A stretch of DNA of 64,000 nucleotides from Deltaproteobacteria bacterium (GTDB lineage: Bacteria; Desulfobacterota; Desulfobacteria; Desulfobacterales; Desulfatirhabdiaceae), in NCBI GenBank assembly GCA_016219185.1, contig JACRBZ010000050.1, forward strand, positions 62,001 through 126,000, written 5' to 3'. This document shows positions 9,629-19,188 of this stretch, piece by piece. The notes under the pieces are model-generated. The model was not told the DNA's origin and did not search any database. It saw only the letters and a program-made list of their open reading frames with translations. Positions within the stretch are counted from its first letter, which is position 1. Each line of letters starts with the position of its first letter. A program made the position numbers and the translations under genes.

Positions 9629-9936
9629 TGACTGGAAGAAAATCAGATCTCTTTTTTATTTTCCTTCTGGTGAATTCGCTTCTGGTCGGCCTCATGTTTT
9701 TTCATGCCAGGGTTCGGGAAAAACTTGACATGCCGCTGCTGAACCAGCGCGCAGAAATCGTAAGGGTGCTGGGGCTGACCGATCTGTGTCTTTTTACCGA
9801 GGCCCGCTACACCCGTCATCCCAGCATGGCAGATATTAGCACGCCTTTTCAGGACCATCCGATGTCCCTGGAGCATTTTCCATCCGGTGCCATTTTGCCG
9901 GCACCTCCGCATCTTAAACAACGGGCCCGGGAATAG
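9628..9936 (+). CDS. Small single-span membrane protein in the cus operon
   Basis: This encodes 102 residues. ATG 9628 shares its A with the cusA stop; a TTG two bases earlier in the track's frame is not needed. One transmembrane helix (about 8-25, F-F-I-F-L-L-V-N-S-L-L-V-G-L) is followed by a periplasmic or cytoplasmic tail with R-Y-T-R-H-P-S-M and D-H-P-M-S-L-E-H segments, i.e. several His and Met residues that could touch metal. The translational overlap with cusA and the six-base gap to the ABC permease show that it is co-expressed with both. I do not recognise a named family; a linker or accessory subunit role is a guess. Confidence 0.7.
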   Translation: MTGRKSDLFFIFLLVNSLLVGLMFFHARVREKLDMPLLNQRAEIVRVLGLTDLCLFTEARYTRHPSMADISTPFQDHPMSLEHFPSGAILPAPPHLKQRARE

Positions 9937-9941
9937 CGTAT

Positions 9942-11096
9942 ATGAGCACCATCGAAAAACAACGGCATATTATCGACTTTACGCTCTCTTCCCTGTGGCG
10001 GAGAAAGGGAAAGAACATCTCCCTGGTCGTGGTTTACACCTTCGTGATCTTCCTGCTGGCTTCCGTCATGTTCTTTGCACATTCAATCAAGAAAGAAGCC
10101 GGCCTGATTCTTCGGGATACCCCCGAAATCGTGGTCCAGCGACTGGTGGCGGGCAGGCAGGGCTTTATTCCGGAAAGTTATATCGATTCCATCAAGCAGA
10201 TCAAGGGAGTGCAATCGGTCACGCCCCGTCTGTGGGGCTATTACTACGACGGCCAGAGCGGCGCCAATTATACCCTGATGGCAAATGCGGATTTAAAAGA
10301 CCGGCCCGGAGATATTCTCATCGGCAAGGGGGTAACGCTTCGCAGGGCAACAACGGATAGTAAACTCATCACAAAAAAGTATGACAGCATTCCCTTCAAA
10401 ACCTACGATGGGTCCTATCTGATATTGCAGGTAAAGGGAATCCTGCCTTCCGCATCGGAGCTGGTCACATCGGATCTTGTCCTGGTTTCGGAACAAGACT
10501 TCAGAAAGATTTTTTCCATCTCCAAGGACCAGGCCACGGACCTGGTCCTTCAGGTGAGAAACGAAAAGGAATTATCCACCATCGCCGCCAAGATTGCACA
10601 GCTTTATCCGGATACCCGGCCGATTCTGAAAAATGAGATTCTTCGGACGTACGACGCGGTTTTCGACTGGAGGGCCGGAGTGATCATCGTGATCCTGGCG
10701 GGGGCCTTCTTTGCCTTTATCATCCTGGCATGGGACAAGGCAACGGGGCTCAGCGCCGAGGAAAAAAGAGAAATCGGCATCTTAAAGGCGATCGGATGGG
10801 AAACTTCGGATATTCTGCTGATGAAATTCTGGGAAGGCGCGGCCGTGTCCCTTTCGTCATTTTTAATGGGAATCCTGTCGGCTTATCTGCATATTTTTTT
10901 TACCGCATCCGCCCTGTTTGCGCCCGTGCTGAAAGGCTGGTCGGTCCTGTATCCCGATTTCAAGCTGACACCGTTTATCAGCGCTTACGAGCTGGCTGTT
11001 TTGTTCTTTCTGACGGTCATTCCCTACACCGTGGCAACCATTGTGCCGTCCTGGAAGTCCGCAACAATCGACCCGGATTCGGTCATGAGGACATAA
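9942..11096 (+). CDS. FtsX/MacB-type ABC transporter permease
   Basis: This encodes 384 residues. The topology is one N-terminal helix (about 27-47), a periplasmic domain of about 200 residues, and three C-terminal helices (about 245-268, 285-318, 345-370), the four-helix pattern of LolC/MacB/FtsX-like type VII ABC permeases. The motif A-E-E-K-R-E-I-G-I-L-K-A-I-G-W just after the second helix is the coupling segment typical of this family. Such transporters do not move solutes through the membrane but do mechanical work on periplasmic partners or lipoproteins. It is followed five bases later by its ATPase and lies directly behind cusBA. Confidence 0.88.
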   Translation: MSTIEKQRHIIDFTLSSLWRRKGKNISLVVVYTFVIFLLASVMFFAHSIKKEAGLILRDTPEIVVQRLVAGRQGFIPESYIDSIKQIKGVQSVTPRLWGYYYDGQSGANYTLMANADLKDRPGDILIGKGVTLRRATTDSKLITKKYDSIPFKTYDGSYLILQVKGILPSASELVTSDLVLVSEQDFRKIFSISKDQATDLVLQVRNEKELSTIAAKIAQLYPDTRPILKNEILRTYDAVFDWRAGVIIVILAGAFFAFIILAWDKATGLSAEEKREIGILKAIGWETSDILLMKFWEGAAVSLSSFLMGILSAYLHIFFTASALFAPVLKGWSVLYPDFKLTPFISAYELAVLFFLTVIPYTVATIVPSWKSATIDPDSVMRT

Positions 11097-11100
11097 CCGC

Positions 11101-11793
11101 ATGATTCATCTCCAGAATATCCACAAGGTTTATAACGCGGGCAAACCCAATGAATTTATGGCCATCCAAGGGGTGAACCTCAGCATCGATTCCCGGAAGG
11201 CGACGGCCCTCAAAGGGCCGAGCGGGTCCGGGAAAACCACGCTCTTAAGCATATTGGGATGCATGGCAAGGCCCACATCAGGCAGAATCACGCTGAAGGA
11301 AAGGGAGATCACCAGCCTTCCGGAGCGGTTTCTGACAGATATCCGGCGTAAGACCTTCGGCTTCATGTTTCAACAATTCCATCTCATAAAAGGCATTACG
11401 GCCCTTGAGAATGTGATGATTCCGGCTTATCCGAACGGTGAAAAGCATGCCGCTTTGAAGAAAAGAGCGATCGATCTGCTCGATCTGTTGAATCTTTCCC
11501 ACAAAGCTTCCGCGAACGTGGAGTGGCTTTCGGGCGGAGAGGCACAGAGAATCGCCATTGCAAGGGCCCTGATCAATGATCCGGCCATCATCATCGCCGA
11601 TGAGCCGACCGCACACCTGGATACACGGCTCTCAAGGGAATTCATGGAAATCATGCGACGGCTTAAAGAACAGGGGAAAACGCTTCTTATCGCCAGCCAC
11701 GATCCCATTGTATATGAATCGGATGTCATCGACCGGATCATTGACATGCGGGATGGGAAAGTTGTTTCCCCGGGCACAGGTGACGCCTCATGA
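11101..11793 (+). CDS. LolD/MacB-type ABC transporter ATP-binding protein
   Basis: This encodes 230 residues, the usual length of a stand-alone LolD-like ATPase. It has Walker A G-P-S-G-S-G-K-T-T (about residues 39-47), the Q loop in F-Q-Q-F-H-L-I, the signature L-S-G-G-E-A-Q-R (L-S-G-G-E with the typical E), Walker B I-I-I-A-D-E-P-T-A-H-L-D and the switch His in A-S-H-D. It powers the permease encoded just upstream. Its last four bases overlap the start of the 8-TM protein, so the three genes are translationally coupled and probably form one complex. Confidence 0.93.
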   Translation: MIHLQNIHKVYNAGKPNEFMAIQGVNLSIDSRKATALKGPSGSGKTTLLSILGCMARPTSGRITLKEREITSLPERFLTDIRRKTFGFMFQQFHLIKGITALENVMIPAYPNGEKHAALKKRAIDLLDLLNLSHKASANVEWLSGGEAQRIAIARALINDPAIIIADEPTAHLDTRLSREFMEIMRRLKEQGKTLLIASHDPIVYESDVIDRIIDMRDGKVVSPGTGDAS

Positions 11794-12791
11794 CGTTTCA
11801 CCCCGGCATTCTGGCCCTGCTCCTGGGTTCGATTCTGACGACATCCATGCTGTGTTACTGTGCATACGAAGGTGCGCGGATCATTCGAAACTGGGACATC
11901 CGAAGCGGAAGCGAGCTGCAACTGGAGCTTGAAAGGCGAACTTATCTCATTTCCATGGTAATGAGCTATGCACTGGGATTTGAACTGCTGTCGCTGTTTC
12001 TGTTTATCTATACGGCCGATACGCTGAGCTCTCTTTTTGTCGGCGCCATGTGCGCGGCCGGGAGCCTCAAGGTCAATGGATTCGGCTACCCCGCCCTTAT
12101 TTTGAAAATAATCGATTTTCTGCTTGCCGGCACGTGGCTGGTCGTGAACTTTACGGACAACAAAGCCAGTGACTACCCGCTGATCAAGACAAAATACAGA
12201 CTTCTGATTTTTATCACACCCTTTCTGATTGCCGAAACCCTTGTTCAGGGAGCTTACCTGCTCGGTCTCAAGCCGGATATCATCACTTCCTGCTGCGGAA
12301 CGATCTTCAACGCGGACGACAATTCGGTCATGTCCGGACTCATCAGCCTTCCCCGCGCCCTGTCACAAACGGCATTTTACTTCAGCCTGGCAATCACCAT
12401 TTCGCTGGGGCTGGTTTTCTACCTGAAAGGAAAAGGAGGCTATTTTTTTTCGATATCAACGCTAATGAGCTTCCTGATTGCCGTTGTCGCGCTCATTTCG
12501 TTTATCAGCGTGTATTTCTATGAACTTCCCACGCACCACTGCCCGTTCTGCATCCTGCACCCGGAGTACGGATATGTGGGATATCCGCTCTACATTACGC
12601 TTCTGGCAGGTGCGGTATCCGGACTGGGCGTCGGCGCTATCATGCCTTTTCGTAAAATCGATAGCCTTGCCGAAGTTCTTCCCCCCATTCAAAGAAGACT
12701 TGCCTTGATATCGATTCTGTCCCATGCCGCTTTCATCCTGATATCCGGATACGGCATTCTGTTTTCGCACCTGAGTCTGGCGGCGTATTGA
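11790..12791 (+). CDS. Eight-helix membrane protein with cysteine/histidine motifs, partner of the ABC module
   Basis: This encodes 333 residues, starting with an ATGA overlap on the ATPase stop. I count eight hydrophobic helices (about 4-27, 52-76, 99-121, 135-158, 190-213, 218-245, 262-283, 306-329). Notable motifs lie in the loops: C-Y-C in helix 1, G-A-M-C-A-A-G-S before helix 3, S-C-C-G-T-I-F between helices 4 and 5, and H-H-C-P-F-C-I-L-H-P-E-Y-G-Y before helix 7. The C-P-F-C pair with flanking His resembles a metal or thiol-disulfide site. I do not recognise the family by name. Its place at the end of a CusBA-ABC operon suggests a role in metal or redox handling at the inner membrane. 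Confidence 0.75.
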   Translation: MTFHPGILALLLGSILTTSMLCYCAYEGARIIRNWDIRSGSELQLELERRTYLISMVMSYALGFELLSLFLFIYTADTLSSLFVGAMCAAGSLKVNGFGYPALILKIIDFLLAGTWLVVNFTDNKASDYPLIKTKYRLLIFITPFLIAETLVQGAYLLGLKPDIITSCCGTIFNADDNSVMSGLISLPRALSQTAFYFSLAITISLGLVFYLKGKGGYFFSISTLMSFLIAVVALISFISVYFYELPTHHCPFCILHPEYGYVGYPLYITLLAGAVSGLGVGAIMPFRKIDSLAEVLPPIQRRLALISILSHAAFILISGYGILFSHLSLAAY

Positions 12792-12867
12792 GGCTCTCAT
12801 CATCGATCGCCTTGATATCCCGACCCCTCAATTACGTTACCGGAAGTTCCATCGGTCCGCCGAGGGT

Positions 12868-12897
12868 TTGACTCTTTTAGACTTCTGAAGGTTATAT
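12868..12897 (+). promoter_or_regulatory. Possible sigma-70-like promoter for the DUF1566 gene
   Basis: TTGACT at 12868-12873 is followed after 18 bases by TTATAT (12892-12897), about 60 bp before the start codon at 12960. It lies in the 168-bp gap after the ABC operon, where no terminator is visible. This rests on sequence similarity only. Confidence 0.3.
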
Positions 12898-12959
12898 GAG
12901 TATATCAATGACATTGAGTATGGACAACCACCAACTGAAAACTGCGAAAGGACACTGAC

Positions 12960-14393
12960 ATGAAAAGAAAAGAGCTGACATGGATTTTTGGATGCTTTGC
13001 TTTACTGTTTTTTACTGCGATTGCATGGACCGCGCCGGTTCCGGATACCGGGCAGACGACATGTTACGATGTCGCCGGCAACGTGATCACCTGCCCCTCG
13101 CCCGGCCAGCCTCTTTACGGCCAGGATGCTAACTACACCATCAACCCGATGTCCTTCACCAAGCTGGATGGCACCGGCAACGCGCTGCAGGATTTCGCCA
13201 CATCCTGGGTGATGGTACGTGACAATGTCACTGGTCTGATCTGGGAGATGAAAACCAACAAGGATGGGAATAAAGACTATAGCAACCCCCATGACGCTGA
13301 CAACGTTTACACATGGTACGACCCCACCGATCCCAATCCCGGTACTCCGGGTGACGGAACGGACACCAAGGATTTCATCGATACACTAAACGGCGCGCAT
13401 TTCGGCGGCTATAGCGATTGGCGACTGCCTACAGTCAATGAATTGGCATCAATCGTCAACTATAGTATTTCTTCTCCCGGACCAACAATAGATACCGGTT
13501 ATTTTCCCAATACCCAGGCGTCATTTTATTGGTCATCTACTACTTACGCGCTCAATATGAGTTCCGCGTGGGGCGTGTTCTTCGACTACGGAGGCGACAG
13601 CAACAACTTTAAATACTACAGTCTCCATGTTCGCGCTGTTCGCGGAGGACAGGCCGGATCATCTAACAATTATACCGACAACGGCGATGGCACGGTAACC
13701 GATACGTCCACAGGCCTGGTGTGGCAACAGGCAACCGCCAATTCTCGGAGCTGGGAAGAGGCGCTGTCATATTGCGCAACACTGAATCTTGGCAACAATA
13801 CAGACTGGCGATTGCCCACCATCAGAGAATTACGTAGCCTGGTTGACTACAACCGATATAATCCGGCGATCAATATGGTTTATTTTACGGGAACTCTCTC
13901 GTCCTATTATTGGACTTCTACTACCGACGCTTACAGCAAATACGGCGCGTGGAGCATCGGATTATACAACGGTGACGACAGCAAAGACTTTAAGGACGAC
14001 TCCCACAACGTCCGCGCTGTTCGTGGTGGGCAGGCCAACAGCACGCCGAGCATAAAAGCCAACGGGCAAAATGGCCCGATTACCGTTTCATCCGGAACGC
14101 CTGTTTCCATAACAGCCGGCCTTGCGTCAGGAAACGAAAATGGAAAGCTTGCTGACTGGTGGCTTGCATACAGCTCACCCGCCGGTTGGTATTCTCTCAA
14201 TTCAAATGGATGGACTCCAGGAATCAATTTGTTGGCCCAATATCCATTGTTCAGCATATCCCCTGTGGCAATTTATTCCAGTACTCTCCCTGTTGGAGAT
14301 TACGCATTCTACTTCCTTGTGGATATGAGTCCCAATGGCATTGTTGATTCACCATATTATTACGATGTTGTTCAGGTACATGTAGTCAATTAA
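12960..14393 (+). CDS. Secreted protein with two DUF1566 (Lcl C-terminal) domains
   Basis: This encodes 477 residues. A Sec signal peptide (M-K-R-K...A-W-T-A, about 1-24) leads into two copies of the DUF1566 fold. Each copy has an N-terminal D-N-x-T-G-L-x-W-x segment, a D-W-R-L-P-T-x-x-E-L motif near its centre (about 154-162 and 281-289), a Y-W-S/T-S-T-T strand and a closing N/H-V-R-A-V-R-G-G-Q. The C-terminal 110 residues form another beta-rich domain rich in Tyr, Ser and Pro. DUF1566 proteins are surface or secreted proteins, often in several copies in Desulfobacterota; their fold is related to C-type lectin-like and FGE-sulfatase modules, with unknown ligands. It is probably transcribed alone. 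Confidence 0.85.
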   Translation: MKRKELTWIFGCFALLFFTAIAWTAPVPDTGQTTCYDVAGNVITCPSPGQPLYGQDANYTINPMSFTKLDGTGNALQDFATSWVMVRDNVTGLIWEMKTNKDGNKDYSNPHDADNVYTWYDPTDPNPGTPGDGTDTKDFIDTLNGAHFGGYSDWRLPTVNELASIVNYSISSPGPTIDTGYFPNTQASFYWSSTTYALNMSSAWGVFFDYGGDSNNFKYYSLHVRAVRGGQAGSSNNYTDNGDGTVTDTSTGLVWQQATANSRSWEEALSYCATLNLGNNTDWRLPTIRELRSLVDYNRYNPAINMVYFTGTLSSYYWTSTTDAYSKYGAWSIGLYNGDDSKDFKDDSHNVRAVRGGQANSTPSIKANGQNGPITVSSGTPVSITAGLASGNENGKLADWWLAYSSPAGWYSLNSNGWTPGINLLAQYPLFSISPVAIYSSTLPVGDYAFYFLVDMSPNGIVDSPYYYDVVQVHVVN

Positions 14394-14417
14394 GAATACA
14401 TTAACATCTCTTATCGC

Positions 14418-14447
14418 TCCCCGTGGGACCATTTGTACCCACGGGGA
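14418..14447. terminator. Strong hairpin between convergent genes
   Basis: TCCCCGTGGG (14418-14427) and CCCACGGGGA (14438-14447) form a perfect 10-bp stem with a 10-base loop. It lies 25 bp after the DUF1566 gene in the convergent gap with the minus-strand polysaccharide operon. No T run follows on either strand, so it may be a weak or Rho-assisted terminator or an mRNA-end stabiliser. Confidence 0.5.
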
Positions 14448-14649
14448 ATAGATAAAGCATAAAAAAACCACGTTCCTATATTATTTTTCACTTCAGACAA
14501 TTTCTTTCATCTACCAACCACTCGGAATCAATTGTTATTGTTTGTTTACGTTGGGCAGTTTCATTTTCGAGCGTTTTGATGCGTTGAAGTATGTGGCTCA
14601 AATAATCTCCAACATCCGAACCAGCGGTGGGACATTAATCGCTTGTTCC

Positions 14650-16794
14650 TCATTTCAAGGGAGAATTTTCTCCTGTAGTTAAAGACATTGCCAAATTAGA
14701 TATTCCAAATGACAACTTACGAGAATCTCCATTGCCTGGAATTTCTGGTGGAACATCCGTTTCGATAAACAAGGAATTCTGGCCTGGGGATAAGGTAATG
14801 GGGGTTAGTTGTACGGCCGTACCGCTGAGGTCGAACAAGAAATTCTCCAGTATTTTGCCATTGATTTTGATCTTCACGTTTCTCGGCTTTAGCGTACTCA
14901 AGCTAAAGCCGATATTTGCCTGCATGGGTTTTTCGCTTTGGTTAAAGATGGTTATCTCGGCACTACTTGACACGGCCCATCGGTGATCCCCCTCGTCTAC
15001 CGACCAGCCTGCGCCATAAACCGGTTTTAATTCGGGAATAATAGGAAGTACAGCGGGTTTCAATCTGATTGCAATCAAGTCTCCATTATCCGCTATCACA
15101 GGCCTATTTACACTGCTAAGACCATTTATTAACCGTGCTCCCTTATCCTCATATCCTTTACGATTAATCATAATGGCAGAAAATCCATAAGGTTCCAACT
15201 TGGCGGCCATATCTGCCGGAGCTAATTTACTCATCTCATTTTGCCAGTCGGCATCGCCTCGACCCTTGTTGGTACCATATGAATAATGTAAGTGCTGCGT
15301 AAACAAGTATGGCCTGAAATGCTCATAATCAGCCATCTGACATATTGGAGGTACCTCGGGAAAAGCCATCACGGGCAACTGGAATACCATTCCATTCTGC
15401 GGCAGTTGCGATTCCATTTTTTTTGCGAAATTACGGTCAGACTGTACCATATCGGCCGTTCGTTGAATTTCTCCTGATGAAAATTTCGGAGGCAATTGAT
15501 CCCATAATCCAATGACAGCAATTACAACTGCCAGGGGTACAACCATTTTCACTGGACATTTTCGAGATAGCTGGCGTACCAGAAATAGCAAAACAATAGC
15601 CAATATAAAAATACTGTAACGGTTTGCGCATCGAAACGAAACAAATCCGAACGCTCCCAAAAGCAGATTGATCCCGCCAACCAGGGAATACATCAAAATC
15701 CAAAGGGTTTGCCATGCATGCATGGGAATCAACTGCAACTTGCCTTGAAGGAAGCGATACAGAGAAATTCCCGCCAACCATATCAACCCCAACAACCCAA
15801 TAATTCCAAGATACGCAGTTCTCTCGCCTTTAATCAAGGTCAACAGAAAGTAGTGTCTCTGCCAGAAATCGGCCCAGAAATGCCATCGATGATATAAGAG
15901 AGGGAATATCAGTTCGGGAATTTTCAGCGCGTATAATTCCAGCGAAGCCAAATTACGGACTACTGCTTGAAGATTTGGGCCATGAACCAACGAGTAACTG
16001 AGGGTGTCGACATTCATGAATAGAAAGGATGCCACCGTCGCACCAATCAACAACAATGGAAGCCTGATCAGGAAATATTGTTTTCTGGCAAGGTGAAGCA
16101 ACACAGCAAACCCGAGAAATTGCAGGAACATTCCCGTGTAGTAGGGATTAAATACTCCTGTAAGTACGGCAATCGCAATTGCCCCCCACCATTGTCGGCT
16201 CTTAATTATAATCGGCCTGGATGAATAAGTCCACCAGGTTACCAGCAGGATTAATGGCACAAGCCAATAATATGCCAAGGTGATATGAGACAGGTTTCGA
16301 CCGAAAATATAATTGGGAAAAGCAAACAGAATGGCGCCAGAAAATACAAATGCAGACCGGTATTTCAATTTTCTGCCCACATACCAAAAGGATAGTCCCG
16401 ATGATAGATGCGCCAACATTACCATAAAATTGGCGGAGGGGAAAAGTCCCACAACTCTGCCCAACCACCCCATGATTATAAAGATAAATTCTTCTGTTAA
16501 TGGACTGTCATTCCAATTGGCAGAAAAGGGGGCATTCAGATGTCCCACCCATTTATACCAAACAGGGAAAATATCTCCATCCATAAAAGCTTTCGCACAA
16601 GCCATTCCAGAAATAGAATCGCCCCCATAACCCAATGGCGTTTGCCAGGCAACCAGGGAAGTTCGGTTATATACCCATAACCATAGCAAAATGATCGACA
16701 GACTCAGGACAATTCCAGATACCAACTTTTCATGTTGTCTAAAAACCCCTGTTAATCCCAATTTCCTATTAATCAAGGTTAAGTTTGTGATCAT
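14650..16794 (-). CDS. GT-C-like polytopic membrane protein (putative polysaccharide glycosyltransferase)
   Basis: This encodes 714 residues, with about 11 hydrophobic helices across residues 25-440 and a soluble C-terminal domain of about 270 residues. An acidic D-S motif in the first large loop (G-Y-G-G-D-S near residues 56-61) and the layout (many helices, then a periplasmic domain) resemble GT-C lipid-phosphate-sugar-dependent transferases. No catalytic motif is decisive. The last 70 residues form a beta-rich module ending in G-D-S-R-K-L-S-F-G-I-S-N-L, seen also in three neighbours. It is last in the polysaccharide operon, 80 bp after the 770-residue protein. The likely role is addition of sugars or other groups to the glycan on the outer face of the inner membrane. 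Confidence 0.6.
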   Translation of the reverse strand: MITNLTLINRKLGLTGVFRQHEKLVSGIVLSLSIILLWLWVYNRTSLVAWQTPLGYGGDSISGMACAKAFMDGDIFPVWYKWVGHLNAPFSANWNDSPLTEEFIFIIMGWLGRVVGLFPSANFMVMLAHLSSGLSFWYVGRKLKYRSAFVFSGAILFAFPNYIFGRNLSHITLAYYWLVPLILLVTWWTYSSRPIIIKSRQWWGAIAIAVLTGVFNPYYTGMFLQFLGFAVLLHLARKQYFLIRLPLLLIGATVASFLFMNVDTLSYSLVHGPNLQAVVRNLASLELYALKIPELIFPLLYHRWHFWADFWQRHYFLLTLIKGERTAYLGIIGLLGLIWLAGISLYRFLQGKLQLIPMHAWQTLWILMYSLVGGINLLLGAFGFVSFRCANRYSIFILAIVLLFLVRQLSRKCPVKMVVPLAVVIAVIGLWDQLPPKFSSGEIQRTADMVQSDRNFAKKMESQLPQNGMVFQLPVMAFPEVPPICQMADYEHFRPYLFTQHLHYSYGTNKGRGDADWQNEMSKLAPADMAAKLEPYGFSAIMINRKGYEDKGARLINGLSSVNRPVIADNGDLIAIRLKPAVLPIIPELKPVYGAGWSVDEGDHRWAVSSSAEITIFNQSEKPMQANIGFSLSTLKPRNVKIKINGKILENFLFDLSGTAVQLTPITLSPGQNSLFIETDVPPEIPGNGDSRKLSFGISNLAMSLTTGENSPLK

Positions 16795-16874
16795 TGGCTT
16801 GCTTTCTGTAATTATATTAATATAATGATTGATATCTAACTCTTTTTCCCGAATACCCGTTAGTGTTTCCTGGG

Positions 16875-19187
16875 CTATTTTATTTCCATCACATTGACTT
16901 TAAACGCCAAATTACGGCAGTCGCCATTTATGGGTTGTTTCGCTGGCTCATTCGTATGAATGGATATAACATTCTTTCCTGGTTTTAGCACAATTTCAAG
17001 CAGCACCGGCGTTGTATGTTCAGGGCGCAATTGATAGGCATGGTCAGTATTAACGCCATCAATGTGTATTTCCACTTCACGCGGCAACAAAGTATCCAAT
17101 GAAAGACTTAACATCCTTTGAATGACAGACGTTGAAAAATTGTGTATAATGAATTCGGCATTACCAGAACTCCAGATCCACCTCTCGGCGAGAGCTGCAT
17201 CCGACGATGGCTCCCAAGCATAGAATCCCGCCCCAGGCAGAATTATTATTGCTTCTTTGCCCAGGTGCCGATGAGATATTTTATGGTCGAGATAATTAGA
17301 TACTGATAGGCTTTCTAAATCCATCAGCCCGGAATCCGACATTTCGATTTTGATATAATCTTTCCCTTTTATTTTAGACATATCCACGAGTTGTGAGAAT
17401 AGAACACTGCGCGGATTTGTTGTATCCAAACTATCCGTAAAACGATTGCCGAACACGGTAAATTTACGATATTTTGAATCGGTAATCAGTACTGTTTTGG
17501 AAGCATAAGGGACTGCCCGATCTTCATCGAATCTAAGATCCTGCATGCCGGCAAACAAAATAAATTGGTTGGGATCCTTTGGCTCCTGAGAATATTTAAG
17601 GTAAAACAAATCACCTGCACCGCTATTTGAAAATCTCTTATTAAGCTGCTCCAAGTCGTTGCTGAAAACAACGTTTTTATTATCAGGTCTCTTTTTGAGA
17701 CGGTAATAATCGGTCCAATAGGTAGGATCGTTTGCTACGATACCAATATGTTGCCAAAGCGATGGTGCGTACACAAAACTATTATCAGGAAGGTCTACCG
17801 CATCAACGAACGCATCAAATATTTTCCATTTCTTTTGAGATTGCGTTTGACTCTTGGCGACATAGTAGTTGGCATAGTCCGTAAGAATACTCATCAACCC
17901 GACGCACATTGCTAAGATAACAACATAGCCGAATCTCGCGTTGTTTTTTGGTAATATTCCATTTATAAAAACGATTACCGTGATAATCAATAAAACAACG
18001 CCGAAAAAAACGTGATAACCATAAGCGTAAGAAAGTGAACCAACTTCAATCCATTTTTGGTATTTGGGAACAACACTCAGCAAGATTATTGGAAACAATA
18101 TCAGGCAAATTGAAGTTACCGACAAACTCAAGATTTTTTTTCGAGAAAAACTCAACAGGTTATTAAAAAGTAACGAATAAACAAAATAAGAGGCGACAAC
18201 GGACTTGATAAGCCACTCCGGTTTCAAATTATTGACAACCCCGAAAATTATGTTATGCCCTTGCACCAGGTCAGAATATGTATCAAATAGAAAGCCGTAA
18301 TGGAAATATATATAAGTTGGGAAACTGGCAATCGTGTATTGGTAAAGCACCTTGAGACAACTTATCGGTGAAGAAAATGCCGCCTGATTACCGACATAGA
18401 TCGAGGGGTGATAATAGCGAAATGTAAAATATATACAAAGATAAATAGCGATTATCAAAAGATAGGGTGAAAAGATGCGGAGGGCTTTGGATATGGCTAC
18501 CTGCTGTTCCCTTATGGTTTGCCTGAGATTGAAATAAATGACGCAAAAAAATACAATAAAATACAGAATGTTAAATTCACGAAAATCCGGCGATGTGAAA
18601 AAGAGAACCCCTGTTAGGATGATGCTTATAACCCAGTAATATTTATTTTGCGATTTAAGGTATTTTAAAAGAAATATAAAACAGAGCAGTAACTCACTGA
18701 TCTCCAGGCAGAAAACAAAGGGATACGATGTTATCAAATTATGTTCCCAGCTACCCTGGAGGGTGGTCAGGAAAAATATGACAAAAAAAACGGAAAACAA
18801 CCTTTGAGGAATAATTTGATAAAGCGCATAGGCAAACAGTGCAATATTCAACGCTATCGCACCCAGTGCAACTGATTTATAATACCAGACACTGTCTATC
18901 AGGTAAGGAAGCACTATTGGGCTATATTTCGATCCATATAAGCAATACCCCATAAGAACGGAAACCCGTCCAACCTCGGCAGCCTTGTTCAACGCTTGTT
19001 CATATCTGATATTTAAATATGAAGACAGTCCTGTACGGGTATCGTCATGCGTTGTGTAACCCGTTGTAAAAAGTGGAAACACGACCACAATGGCAATAAC
19101 GATGACAGCGAGAAGCCCTGTGTGATAAAATTGTTTTTCGGAAAAAGCTTTATTGTAAATCGACATTGCCTGGTCTGAAGTTGGCAT
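16875..19187 (-). CDS. Large polytopic membrane protein with C-terminal beta module
   Basis: This encodes 770 residues, AT-richer than the neighbouring glycosyltransferases. About 12 helices span residues 20-440, followed by a soluble domain of about 330 residues. The first loop carries H-D-D-T-R (near residues 47-51), an acidic pair in the position where GT-C enzymes have their catalytic Asp. The C-terminus ends with a beta-rich segment containing G-D-C-R-N-L-A-F-K-V, shared with three other proteins of this operon. The gene starts two bases after the GT4 stop codon, so it is in the same transcript. I judge it to be a membrane glycosyltransferase or glycan-modifying enzyme; the activity cannot be read from the sequence. 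Confidence 0.55.
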   Translation of the reverse strand: MPTSDQAMSIYNKAFSEKQFYHTGLLAVIVIAIVVVFPLFTTGYTTHDDTRTGLSSYLNIRYEQALNKAAEVGRVSVLMGYCLYGSKYSPIVLPYLIDSVWYYKSVALGAIALNIALFAYALYQIIPQRLFSVFFVIFFLTTLQGSWEHNLITSYPFVFCLEISELLLCFIFLLKYLKSQNKYYWVISIILTGVLFFTSPDFREFNILYFIVFFCVIYFNLRQTIREQQVAISKALRIFSPYLLIIAIYLCIYFTFRYYHPSIYVGNQAAFSSPISCLKVLYQYTIASFPTYIYFHYGFLFDTYSDLVQGHNIIFGVVNNLKPEWLIKSVVASYFVYSLLFNNLLSFSRKKILSLSVTSICLILFPIILLSVVPKYQKWIEVGSLSYAYGYHVFFGVVLLIITVIVFINGILPKNNARFGYVVILAMCVGLMSILTDYANYYVAKSQTQSQKKWKIFDAFVDAVDLPDNSFVYAPSLWQHIGIVANDPTYWTDYYRLKKRPDNKNVVFSNDLEQLNKRFSNSGAGDLFYLKYSQEPKDPNQFILFAGMQDLRFDEDRAVPYASKTVLITDSKYRKFTVFGNRFTDSLDTTNPRSVLFSQLVDMSKIKGKDYIKIEMSDSGLMDLESLSVSNYLDHKISHRHLGKEAIIILPGAGFYAWEPSSDAALAERWIWSSGNAEFIIHNFSTSVIQRMLSLSLDTLLPREVEIHIDGVNTDHAYQLRPEHTTPVLLEIVLKPGKNVISIHTNEPAKQPINGDCRNLAFKVNVMEIK

Positions 19188-19188
19188 A

